From NCBI GenBank assembly GCA_021029095.1, contig JAJOHG010000002.1, positions 496,001 to 560,000 of the forward strand: DNA of 64,000 bases, written 5' to 3'. The position numbers and the translations under genes were made by a program. This DNA is from Phellopilus nigrolimitatus. Taxonomy: Eukaryota > Basidiomycota > Agaricomycetes > Hymenochaetales > Hymenochaetaceae. Of the stretch, positions 1 to 10,096 are shown in pieces. The notes beneath the pieces were generated by a model. It was not told the origin of the DNA. It worked only from the letters and a program-made list of their open reading frames with translations, and searched no databases. Position 1 is the first letter of the stretch; each line of letters starts with the position of its first letter.

Positions 1-2253
1 CAGCTCAAACATGATAACGACTACAGTGACTGTAATCCGCATGATGCCTCTGCGAGAACAAGAGGATTATTGCCGATTCGCAACGAAAGACTTGGAACGG
101 ATCGCAAACATACCCAAGAGCAGCAGCTGCACCAAGAAAAGCGTAGGTGCCGGGCGTGATGCATGGAACATCTGGCTGGCATACCGCAAAAATTCCTGAT
201 TGAGGATACGCTCTGAAATAAAGTCATAAGCTCTGGTACACTTCAGGATGAAACACTTAATGCGTACCGATATAACACTTTGACCATGATGCCGATCATA
301 CGCCCGAATGTAGCTCCAATAGCCATAGACGGTACAAAAATACCCGCGGGCACTTTACAACCATAGGAAATGATAACAAAACCGATGCGAAAGACAGTCG
401 CGAGCAACAGAGAGTTCGCCATTCTCCACTGGACAGACGTTCTGATTATACGAATATACAAGTAAACAAGATTGTGCAGATGAGCAGGCAAAATTTCAAC
501 TACTCACTGACATAGATTGTCGATATCGCCGGCTGAGTCACATTCGTGAAATAAAACGGCAAGACTTTCTGTCATATCAATGCGGAGAAATCGATTGAAG
601 TACCCAATCATTGCCGTAAGGGACGCCAATGTCACGGCCTCCGCGACACCGTGTTTCGCAAGATGCTTTTTACGGAACGCAGCGACTTGCAGATTGAATT
701 TGATGACTAAAACACCGTATAACCCCTGGTTCACAATCCGGTAAAATGGACAGCCCTTTTGCTTCAGACGAAATGCTCACGCCGAAAATTCCGATAATGA
801 TGAAAAATATGATTTCAAAGAAGTGCCAGTCCCGATCATAAGTGACCTGGAAAAGCACAAGTTTGCCTGTCCGAAAGGGATTCATGGCCTAAAAGAAATG
901 AAGATGATCCATCCTAAGAAATCAAGGGTCCACTTACGGAGAGAGTCACGGTTGCTACCAGGGCACAGAAAAAGCTTCGCCACATTGTTTTTATACTGAA
1001 GGTATGGCTCATTTCCTGCAAGTGCAGGATTAAGCTCAGTATGCGGAATCAGGTCTTCTCATTAAGACGTTTCTTTACCTCAATGGAGAACATCACGCCG
1101 CCAATGGGAGAGCCGAAGGCGACAGCAACGCCAGCGGCACTGGCCGCAGTTATCATTTCTCTCATCTTGCCTAGTCAATCAATGAGCTATCAAGTGCAAA
1201 GCCGAAATGACATGAACGTATATGAACCGACCTTGACTTCGAGAAAAATTCCCAAATAATCGTGCAACCACATATCCAATACAACATGCAACGTGAACCG
1301 AGGGTCCCTCTTTTCCAACTGACAGACCCGAAGCAATCACTAAAGGCTGGCGAGAGTCAGTCAGGGAGGCGTGAATTATCAGATACGAATATGCTCACTA
1401 ATGTCAAACTCTTCACAGCGAGAGTCCAGACGCCCAGATAGCCCTTCATAATAAACCCAGCAAGAATACATTTGATTTCCGAAATCCCTGAACCCGCGGC
1501 ATATTTCGAAAATGACTTGACGAGATGTGCAGAAATAAATGAGAATAACCCCTGGACATGCACCGGAACGTAAGTGGGAAGCCGACGGCTAACGCGGGAA
1601 GCATTCGTACAGCGAATAACACATAAATTAACCACCTTGCAAGGCCGACATTGCTCCATGGATGCCACGAGTCGCACGCGTTTTCATCGCCTTCGATTTC
1701 CCAGCAGCAAAACTGCTGGTTAAGCCACCAACCATCAGAGCAATAGCCCATCTTGACGTCCGATAACCATTCCGTTATAATCGAAATAAGGGCGGCATTA
1801 ATGCCGATACACACACCTGGCGTATACGTTAGTGTACATTTTACAGAAAGGCGATGCTACGTACCAGCAAGGCTTACGATCAACCAGGTCTGAGAGGCAG
1901 TGATTGCCCTTAGCACTTGCACCCATATCCATGAAATAGTGATCTTGCCGTTCGGACCATGGTGCGTCGAGTCAACGCGTCGTGCTGTTCGAAGCCTGCG
2001 GTTGCGCTCTAGAATCGAATCTTCTATCCAATCTGAAGGAGACGCCAGGTTAATGGTCTCATCAAAGGTGGAATAGAATGCGATGTACCAATTGTAGTAA
2101 AGTCTTCGTAGCGGCTGGGTCGTGGCGTCCAATTCAGTATGACGAAATTGGCATTACGAACTTCACATAGAGGACAAACCTGATTTGATCCAGCTCGTCT
2201 TCCAAGCCATCTCGCGAATGTACAGCGCTGAGCAGCGCTCCTTCAGAATCCAT
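1..2253 (-). CDS. CLC-family chloride channel/transporter, 3' end outside window
   Basis: Voltage-gated chloride channel or Cl-/H+ exchanger of the fungal Gef1/CLC family, a multi-span protein of internal membranes or plasma membrane. Read on the minus strand from the ATG at 2253, the first exon ([20 protein letters not shown]) joins across two short introns to [20 protein letters not shown], the usual fungal N-terminus. Later exons carry GSGISE (about 1,480; fungal form of the selectivity-filter motif), GKEGPSVH with the gating glutamate (about 1,300), [13 protein letters not shown] (about 1,110), [18 protein letters not shown] (about 330) and [16 protein letters not shown] next to the left edge. 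The C-terminal CBS domains expected for the family would lie beyond base 1. At least six introns are visible. Family assignment is secure; transport mode and location are inferred. Confidence 0.93.
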
Positions 2254-2599
2254 GCGTGGACATGAATGTGGTAACCAAAGCTTATGACGCGTCAAAACGC
2301 GTGATGATCACAGATCAGCGCGACGACCAAACGACGGCCGCATGCAAGGATAAGCGAAAATGATACGAATACAGAGATTAAGGCAATAGAGAAAATTTTA
2401 AACTACAGCCAAGTAGTCAACGCAGGATAAAAGTCAGCAGCGTTTACAGTTCGTACATTGTCCCAATCGAAATATCATAATTGTCACTATGTTGTACGTG
2501 TACAGCAACGCATCTCATTGCCCGCCCGACACAGTGCTGCATATTCAACTCCAACCGCATTTGGTACTGACTCAACTCTAGCTGATGCGCCTCTCCGCG
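2254..2599. other. intergenic, probable CLC promoter side
   Basis: This is the upstream flank of the minus-strand CLC gene. I see no open frame with coding character and no repeat. It should hold the CLC promoter, but no specific element could be recognised. Confidence 0.4.
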
Positions 2600-3444
2600 A
2601 TGAGGATTAGAACAGAAACAGACGTGTACCGTGTCCTCGAGTTTGTGTTGTAGAATTATATCCTGTCGATGCGATCCGTCAATGTCGTATACATGTCCTT
2701 ATGCATATGCTCGAATCGTCACTCGTTTTTTTCACTTGCTTAAGCGCGCTTCCTCTTCGATCAGCAGTTTATCAGAACAAGATGGTAGTTGGCACAGATT
2801 TTTGAGCTCCGTGTCGCCGTTCCTTCTCGGAGGGGTTGTCTCCTAGCGATCTTGCACCTAGAACACTTGTACGAATATAAGCGTCTGTTCGCCGACTGAA
2901 ATATCAAAGACCTGCGGAAGGGCCATGACGACGGTAATAAGTCGGATCCAGGTCGTCGCATTTTTGTTTCGGTTGAAGCACCAGAGGAATGTTGCAAGGC
3001 CCAGATCGACGCCGATTTGCAGTGGTTTCTTCGATTGCTTTCAGAATTCAAAGAGTCCAATACCGGTGTAGCCCCAATGTATGAGGCTAGTATGAATACC
3101 AATGGTGGCCAAACAAGGAAGTATGTTGTCGCTGTTGAAAGCATGACAATGAGTCCTTGGCTCAATTTCGTTGGATGTAAGCAATGATAAACTAACAACT
3201 GTGTCTGGGTTCGAATATTTTGGAAGAATTTCAGGATAAGCCCGATGTTGCTCTTCTGACTTTGACTCCGATGGACCGTTCCGAGGAGTTGAATGAATTG
3301 TCTATTCTCTTGCCTGATAGCGCTCAATGCAACTTCTTCGCAGTCTTCGAAGAACGATTAGATCCCGAAGCCTCGGGTTGTATAGAGATATTCAGAAGGA
3401 AGCGCAGGACAGCACATCCAGTGCTTTATTCTGAAGAGGAATGA
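2600..3444 (+). pseudogene. possible decayed gene of unknown function
   Basis: One plus-strand frame reads as protein-like from about 2,790 to 3,200 (segments LRVAVPSRRGCLLAILHLEH, YEYKRLFAD, RIFVSVEAPEECC, DLQWFLRLLSEFKES) but is interrupted by TGA after YEYKRLFAD and has more stops further upstream. A second segment from about 3,220 to 3,444 (DKPDVALLTLTPMDRSEE ... FFAVFEERLDPEASG) lies one frame off. The intron-like sequence between them (gtaagc ... tttcag) does not join the frames. No family was recognised. It could be a broken gene, a gene whose introns I failed to resolve, or sequence error. The minus strand has a 188-codon open frame over the same bases, but its composition is not convincing. 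Confidence 0.3.
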
Positions 3445-3860
3445 ATACAGTGCGCAACCATCTTATCCACAAAAATACATACCAGTCTCGTAAATTGTAA
3501 TCCGGCCTAGCAGACACATTATTGGATCAGACATAACACTGCCGGTGACAAGATCACCATCGTCGTCATTGGTGGAAAGCAGAAATATATCGTCCATTGA
3601 AGTCCTACGCTGGACCTTTCGCACTAAGTTTCATCTTGGCTATCAGCATGTCTCTAAGGGATCGGACTTTATTTCATCGACAAGAGTCAAGCAATGCTTT
3701 CGCTTGAAAGGGGTGAAACAGATAGCAGGTGCTCATCGAAAGATTTCTTTTTCTGCTCGAATCTGGATATGACGGGCAAGGCGAAAGTGAGAAGCAAGGG
3801 AAACTATTGAAGTCCATATCGAATCACCACGTGATCGCGTTACTGCTTCAGTTTCGTGAA

Positions 3861-5411
3861 ATGTCGATCGACGACTTATATCGTGCAGCCATGGCATGCA
3901 ATATTCCTGATGAAGGCCTCTACGAGTTCGCGGATAGGGTGAAAGGCCAGACCATTATTATTACAGGCAAGTTCAACGCTGCATGTTTTTACACCTAGCC
4001 GGGCTCGATATCTTATTGCCTACATCGCGACGCTTTTTCGCGTGCAGGCGCAGCGAATGGAATCGGCAAAGAGGCGGCGCTTGCGTTCGCAAAAAGAGGG
4101 TGAGTCTTGCTTCTTGTTTATCCCGGGACTCGCATGGTTAACAAGGTCCGATGTAGAGCAAATTTGGTCATCGGGGATGTCGACGTGAATGGCTCCGAGG
4201 AGACGCTCGCGGAAATTAAGGGCCTCGGAGGGTAAGTGTAGTCAGCTTGGTCATCCGAATTTTTATTGTTCGTTCTGGTCTGACCGCGTTAGGCACGCTG
4301 TATACCAGGCGTGCAACGTACTTGAATATAGTAATCTCGTTTCTCTCTTCCAGCTTGCGCTGTCGAAGTTCGGTCGGATAGACGTCGTGGTGGATATCCT
4401 ATCCGTCTACGTTTCTGACGACACTTCCTCATGGATAAATTTATCAGATTCCCAATGCTGGAGTCGCTGAGATTGGCCGTCTAACAACTGTCAGTGTGGA
4501 TGAGCAAGGTTTACCTACAAAACCAAACCTGAAGACGCTGGAGATTAATCTCATCAGCGTGTTACACAGTACGTTCAAGAACGCACTTTAAACGCAACGT
4601 CCTCTCAGATCATGGGCATATCGCTAGCGGCGCAGCTCGCCTCCCATTACCTCACCAAGAATGAAGAAAAAGATTCGTTGAAGGCGCTCGTCCTGGTCGG
4701 TTCTATGGGTGCGTCCACTCTTTACAAACGTGTTATGCCGGAAGACGAAGGTGACCCGTAGTTTCATTATACAAGCATCCATCATGGGCATTCCAGGCCT
4801 TTCGCTGTACTCCGCCTCAAAACATGCCATACTTGGACTAATGCAGTCATTGACCATGGAGTTCCAGAGCAAAGGTCTCCGTATTGCGACAGTGTGCCCG
4901 TGGTTCGTTGGTGCGTCTCTACCCTGCTATGAAGATAAACACTCTTGCTTATAAGATGTTATACATTATACAAATGTAGATACGGCGATTCTTCCAACCG
5001 TATTCAAAGTTTTCATGGCGGGCATCCCGTTTGCGCCGATGCAGCGCGTCGCGGGTGCGATCGTGCTTGCTGCGACAGATGACGCGCCCAACACACACGG
5101 CGCTGCGTATACAATTCCTGACGAGCGGGAGGTCTTCCGCATCCCACCAACCGAGATCACCGAGGGCGTGTATGGGCTTTTGGGAAGCAGAGTTAAGCGT
5201 CTCGGAGAGTAAGCTACCGTTCTTCATCGCTGCCTGCATTCATTATTCTGAGACTAATTTATATATGTTTTTGAACAGGACCAGACAGAGCGTGAAGGCC
5301 TTCGTCGCGCTCGTGCACATGTTTGCTAGGTCGTCTAGCGCGAAGCTTCTTGTTGGAGCTGCGGTTGGCTATAAGGCGTACCAGATTGCATTGACCCAAG
5401 GATTGATTTAA
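3861..5411 (+). CDS. short-chain dehydrogenase/reductase (SDR), NAD(P)-dependent
   Basis: Classical SDR oxidoreductase of unknown substrate. The start MSIDDLYRAAMACNIPDE is chosen because it directly precedes the Rossmann entry KGQTIIITG. Joined exons give TGAANGIGKEAALAFAKRG (the TGxxxGxG cofactor motif), GDVDVNG (the aspartate after the second strand favours NAD), FGRIDVVIPNAGV, VLVGSMASIMG and YSASKHA (catalytic Tyr-x3-Lys), then a C-terminal extension ending VGYKAYQIALTQGLI. The first intron (3967-4047) has a GC donor, needed to form TGAANGIG. At least seven introns are present. A hydrophobic stretch near the C-terminus (LLVGAAVGYKAYQIAL) could anchor it in a membrane. The reaction is not predictable; 15-hydroxyprostaglandin-dehydrogenase-like annotations are common for this type in basidiomycetes. 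Confidence 0.9.
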
Positions 5412-5577
5412 ACACATACTCTTCTCCGTAACTTCCCCACATGGATATTTTTCTTTTTTTCTTTCTTGGTTGTCTTCGATAAATGATAGTACAGGAAGGA
5501 TGCTGTATTTCATTGCATTAATATTCACTGAGTCCAATGTTATATTACTTTCATGTAAATGTAGATTCATGTCCTGG

Positions 5578-6607
5578 CTAGTTCGCCATATCCTCCCTGA
5601 ATATGAATCAGCGTCAAGCATATCGATATTTGATTCAATCTCACTTACCTGCGCCGGCTATTCTGTACGCGTATAAATAACCAATCAACTGCTGCGCGTA
5701 CTCCCGTTCTATAGAACATCAGCGCACCAAATTAACAGTCTTGTTGACGAAGATGGAAAGGCGGTATCTTACCCTTCGAGCCCAGACACACCCATGACGT
5801 CGAGACTCGCGAAGCGCTCTTGGCGTTGGTCTGCCTCCTCGCCGTATATGCGCCGCGTGCTGTCCTTCTTGCCCTGATACCACTGCTCGTAGCTCTCGCG
5901 AATCTCCTCGACGGACAGACTGTCGGGTGCGTCCTGTTTATTCGCGAGCAACAGGAGGGGAACGTGCAGGATCTTAGGCGAAGAGAGGACGGAGTCTGAG
6001 CAGGTATATAATATTCAATATTGAAAGATCCGGAGAGGCGTAGTGAATAAGGTGTACCGAACACCTCCCAGCCCTCGTTCAGTCTCTCGCGGTCAGCAGC
6101 GTCGAGGACGTACACGACAGCGTGGCAGTCGTCGTAGTACCTATGCCAGATGCTCCGTATGCCCGATTGCCCGCCGAGGTCGAAGAATTGCAGGATAGTC
6201 GACGGAAGCGTGATCTTCCCCACTGTCATAATTTCAGGTAAACTTCCAGCTTGTTCAGACATGTATGTGGGGATGACTGGAAGGTACACACTATTCTGCC
6301 CGACGGTGGGACCAATCTTATCTGGAGGAAGCCCAGGTAAACCCGTGTACAGATTCTTTACCTTCTCGAGGAAGGTCTGAGCTCCAGGGGAAGGTAGAAG
6401 AGTTCAGCGCGGTGTACAGACGCCTCGGGCTCGTCTGGAGAAGACGTGCTCACTGTCTTGCCCGCACCATCGAGGCCGAGGATGATGATGGAGAACTCCT
6501 CCTTCCTAAATAATAAGTAGTATGAGTCTGCACGATTGCGAACGCGAGTTAAATGATAGTACGGACTGTGTCAGGTATTCATGCAGGCCCTTGAGCAAAT
6601 GATACAT
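5578..6607 (-). CDS. ARF-related small GTPase, ARFRP1/yeast Arl3 type
   Basis: Small GTPase of the ARF family that acts at the trans-Golgi in tethering and Arl1 recruitment (family knowledge). From the ATG at 6607 the exons read MYHLLKGLHEYLTQ, then KEEFSIIILGLDGAGKT (P-loop), KIGPTVGQN (switch I Thr), TLPSTILQFFDLGGQSGIRS (DxGGQ switch II), YYDDCHAVVYVLDAADRERL, LLLANKQDAPDSLS (NKQD guanine motif), SLDVMGVSGLEG and VRAAVDWLFIRVQNSRR. The N-terminus has no Gly2 for myristoylation, which fits the Arl3/ARFRP1 branch, where acetylation is used instead. Six exons, ending in a very short last exon (EDMAN, stop). Head-to-head with the V-ATPase gene. The insert after ANKQD is longer than in human ARFRP1, as in other basidiomycetes. 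Confidence 0.9.
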
Positions 6608-6754
6608 GTGCGCATTTGAAGGTTGGATCAAGCGACTCGTCGCGCCGTCGCTGGCACGCGTGATTACCTGTTTGGGACGTGCGCCGACTGAGCACCGTGT
6701 GTCGCCACAGCGTCAACGACAGTGTACCCCCGTCATTTCTAACCACGGCGTACG
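6608..6754. promoter_or_regulatory. shared divergent promoter region
   Basis: Only 147 bases separate the start codons of the Arl3/ARFRP1 GTPase (-) and the V-ATPase subunit c'' gene (+), so both promoters and 5' leaders must lie here or overlap the coding ends. No TATA box was recognised. Confidence 0.5.
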
Positions 6755-7881
6755 ATGGGTTACGCGACATATTACAGCTTCGGTCTCCCGACGTTCGCCG
6801 TCATCGTCATCGCGCTCTATCTCCTTTTTACTGGTGCGTCGCCACTACGAGTCATTATCCGTGCAGACAAGTGCCGCGACTGACACGGAGGCTTTCGAAA
6901 TCCAATATTCTACTTAGGCTCGGGCGAGGCGTTCAATGTCGGGCGTTTCCTTGAAGAGTCGAGCCCATATGTATGGGCATCGACGGGTATCGGCTTGTGT
7001 ATCGGCCTCAGTGTGCTCGGCGCGGGGTGGTGAGTGCTGTATCCGTCTACCTCATTGCTGGTGCATGTAATTCTGAGTGGTCTATGTGTTGCTCACAGGG
7101 GCATCTTCGTCACTGGCTCCTCGATACTCGGCGGCGGTGTGCGTACGCCGCGAATACGGACGAAGAATCTCATCAGGTGCGCTGGCTCGCTTTTGTCTTA
7201 CATCTTGAGGCTGAGGCACGTTTGCTCGCCGGTAGCATCATTTTCTGCGAAGTAGTGGCAATCTATGGTGTTGTGCGTGGCTTTCCTCCCTCTAGCGCGT
7301 CTCGCTAGAGTCGCAATATTATGATATCCCCGGTCAAAATAATTAACTCTAGGAACCCATGTATGAACAGATTATGGGCATTGTGTACTCCTCCAAGGTC
7401 CAAGCGGTGAGCGAAGCAAACCTGTATACGCCCGAGAATTACTTCACCGGTACGTACCCACCCTCCTGCTCTCCATCCATGTTTCACGAGCTGACTCGCC
7501 TGATGCGCGTCTTTCAGGCTTTGCGATATTCTGGGGCGGCCTGACTGTCGGCGCGTGCAACCTGCTGTGCGGCGTGTCCGTCGGCATCACAGGCTCGACT
7601 GCCGCGCTTGCGGATGCGGCGGACCCGAACCTCTTCGTCAAGATCCTCATCGTCGAGGTCTTCGGCAGCATCCTCGGGCTTTTCGGGCTCATCGGTGCGT
7701 AATTCCGTTTTTCTCGTTTTATTTGACGAATTCTAAACTCACTGGTCTCGTTCGATTCTGTACGCTACGTATGCAATATGTAGTGGGTCTGCTGATGGTC
7801 GGCAGCGCAAGCGAGTTCAAATCCGCGGCGGGCGCAGCGAGCGTTTCGCCAATGGCGCAGTATATTCACAACGAATTATGA
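6755..7881 (+). CDS. VMA16: V-type ATPase proteolipid subunit c'' (Vma16)
   Basis: Membrane rotor subunit of the vacuolar H+-ATPase, moving protons through the V0 ring. The start [16 protein letters not shown] opens an N-terminal hydrophobic segment. Joined exons continue [75 protein letters not shown] (the glutamate of this helix is the proton-binding candidate), [39 protein letters not shown] and [20 protein letters not shown], ending [19 protein letters not shown]. The last piece lies in a separate exon. About seven exons with introns under 85 nt. Divergent from the Arl3-like gene. The order and spacing match subunit c'' rather than c or c'. Confidence 0.94.
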
Positions 7882-8220
7882 TTAGACGTACTAGTGTTAT
7901 GGCGTTGCTCTTAATTCATCTACGATGCTAAAGCGGTGGAAAGGCAAGCTAGTTCTGTGAGCATGGACGTAAAGTGTCTGCGTTACAGCACTCAAATTCA
8001 CGTTAGATATTTAATGCAAGCATTCTGAAATTTCACAATTTACATACAACAATGGAACGAGGAAATACATACGTGCGCACATGGGATGCATAGGTCATAC
8101 AAATGTATAAAACACAGCGAGATGCAAGTTGAAACTGGGAGGAAAGCAATCATGGGGGTCGTGAATTGAATGAATTAAAAATGTGGGTTGCGTGTGCTTT
8201 CCGACAATCGGAGAATGGAC
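7882..8220. other. convergent intergenic spacer
   Basis: AT-rich spacer between the 3' ends of VMA16 (+) and the Yippee gene (-). No open frame or repeat of note; it presumably holds both polyadenylation regions. Confidence 0.4.
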
Positions 8221-8926
8221 TCAATAGTCGTCATCAAGTCTCCAAGCATTCTCCTTTACGATCTTCGCGCGCTCAATGAGAAATTTGCCTGCACACCGTC
8301 GTGCGAAAAAAGTAAGCATATGTTCCGAGGTTCAGAGCCATTTGGCCATAGACGAGGCGCAGAAGACGGGGTAACGGGAAAGGCACGAGAAGGGTGCATA
8401 CCTTCCTTGTACTTCTGGCTGCTATCGCTCGCCTTAACGTAGTACCACCCGAGACGCTCGTTACATCCCACACAGAATACGTCCGCGACAGTGTGCACGC
8501 CCGTGCTGTTGAAAGGTTGCGGCCGCATAGCAGATCGCAGGCAGACACAGGTCAGAGACTCGGGGGCATCTGCGAATGACGCAGTATACTCACAGGAGTG
8601 TGCGGTCTTCTTTCTTCCCGAGCTTCACGTTGACGGCGGAGTGCATCAGACTTCGCAGACACGCAGGTATAAGCGGATACTGGCGGAACATCAAATAAAG
8701 AAGAGACTCGCAAGCCCCGCCCTTCTCGGCCGGAGAAGGACTTGCTGATAAGTTCGTCTTGAAGTGTCTTCGAGAGGCAGCCCATGAGCTATGAATGTTT
8801 AGAATTTAGATTGCATGCGGGGCTGCTGACTAGAACCGAAGAACAGCGGGCACAAGCATAGTGCGGCTTGTCCTGATAGATCGAAACAACGTGGGTCTTC
8901 GTGTCCTCGGTTGGATTCAAATCCAT
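8221..8926 (-). CDS. Yippee-like zinc-binding protein
   Basis: Small conserved protein with the Yippee fold (related to CULT/MSS4 domains). Family members act in cell division or stress and, as yeast Moh1, in survival or GID-type ubiquitin ligation; the role here is unknown. The exons read MDLNPTEDTKTHVVSIYQDK, YACARCSSVL (first CxxC), TLQDELISKSFSGREGRG, LMHSAVNVKLGKKEDRTLL, TGVHTVADVFCVGCNERLGW (second CxxC), YYVKASDSSQKYKEG and KFLIERAKIVKENAW, ending RLDDDY. Four zinc-ligand cysteines are intact. The intron at 8651-8711 must use a GC donor (gcgagt) to give GRGFLMHSAVNV. About 110 residues, normal for the family. Convergent with VMA16 and divergent from CHD1. Confidence 0.92.
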
Positions 8927-10096
8927 TGCTGCGAGACTTGAAGGTCAGAAAGCAGGACTCATGGGGACCGTCTGTGTAAGTACTGTGACTTGGTGTCACA
9001 GATCCCCGGGGCATTCCGAATACAAGGTTCCGCATTGGCCGCCAGCGTATCAGCGCAAGATGTCGCACAGCAGAAACGGAGATGATGCCGCTATGAGCCA
9101 AGTGCACCGGCGGCAACGGCGAGAACCAAAGTCGGCGATTGAGGCAGCGCACGGGAAACGCGGCGAGAGATAACCAGATAGGAGCTAGGAGCTCGCCGTG
9201 TTTGGCAGCGAGCACTTGAACTCCGACAATGCCTATTGTCCGGCGCGTAGATAGCCCCAGATATAACACGCGGCGAGAGGCGTGGCTCTTACTCGCACGA
9301 CAAGGACGAAAACAAGGACAAGGACAAGGATTGCTGGACGCCGCGGCGATGCGGAGCGAAGAGGCGAGAAGAGCGCCGATAAAAGATGAAGTGGAATTAA
9401 AAAAATGTCGTTGGTGGTCACGTAGGACGACCGGCGCGCATCGGACGGGGCCCTGCATGGCAGGTACCGGTGTCGTTGGGTTGTGGCGACCGGCTATATG
9501 TGCCGCAGGCGGCAACGTGCGTTGCCGAGTATGGGGCGAGGACAGTATCGGACGACGTCGAGGACGTATTTTGAGACACACTGAGCGGCACGCCACGTTG
9601 AGGAGAGGAGGCGAGCGACGAGAAGAGGGAGAGACTGAGAGGACAGTAAGACGTGACGGGAGAAGTGATTGATGGATTAGTTTTCTGGGGTTTGCGTCGA
9701 CGCACCGGCGATAGGGCTCGTCGCTCCTTTGGGTGTCGTCCTCGCTGTGGCCCCGCTCGCTGGCCCGCGTATTCCTCGCAAAAATATTATGGCGAGCAGA
9801 TATGCATATCCGCCGTAGTCTACAGTGTAAATAATGTAGAATAAAATAAATAAGGCGAACGGACGCAGTTGGCCAGAAGCGGTGCTCGACGTTGTGGATG
9901 GCGAGGTCACGGCGGCGGCCCCACTACTAGCCGTAGCGTGACGCTCCGGTCAACGCGTGTGAACCAACGTTCGGGGTCGTTGCCAGCGCTGCCCCCCTTG
10001 ACCCTGCCCATCACCATCAGCTGTCCCCTCCCCATTGCCATCCCCGTCATCGTCCCCTCCCCGCCCGTCTCTGTCCCCAACGACAAAGACGCTGCT
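8927..10096. promoter_or_regulatory. divergent intergenic region, Yippee/CHD1 promoters
   Basis: This 1.17 kb GC-rich region separates the start codons of Yippee (-) and CHD1 (+). Open frames in it, including a 265-codon minus-strand frame, have arginine- and serine-rich compositions without protein-like patterns, and I treat them as by-products of GC content. A purine run with repeated acaagga units lies near 9,300-9,330. Pyrimidine-rich sequence just before 10,097 probably belongs to the CHD1 leader. Confidence 0.45.

Noticed and set aside
2761..3327. 188-codon minus-strand ORF
   Set aside because: The opposite strand reads as better protein over the same bases, and no family or splice partners are visible.
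8799..9596. 265-codon minus-strand ORF upstream of Yippee
   Set aside because: Its right part lies in GC-rich promoter sequence, and its left part overlaps Yippee exon 1 in another frame. Composition is not protein-like.
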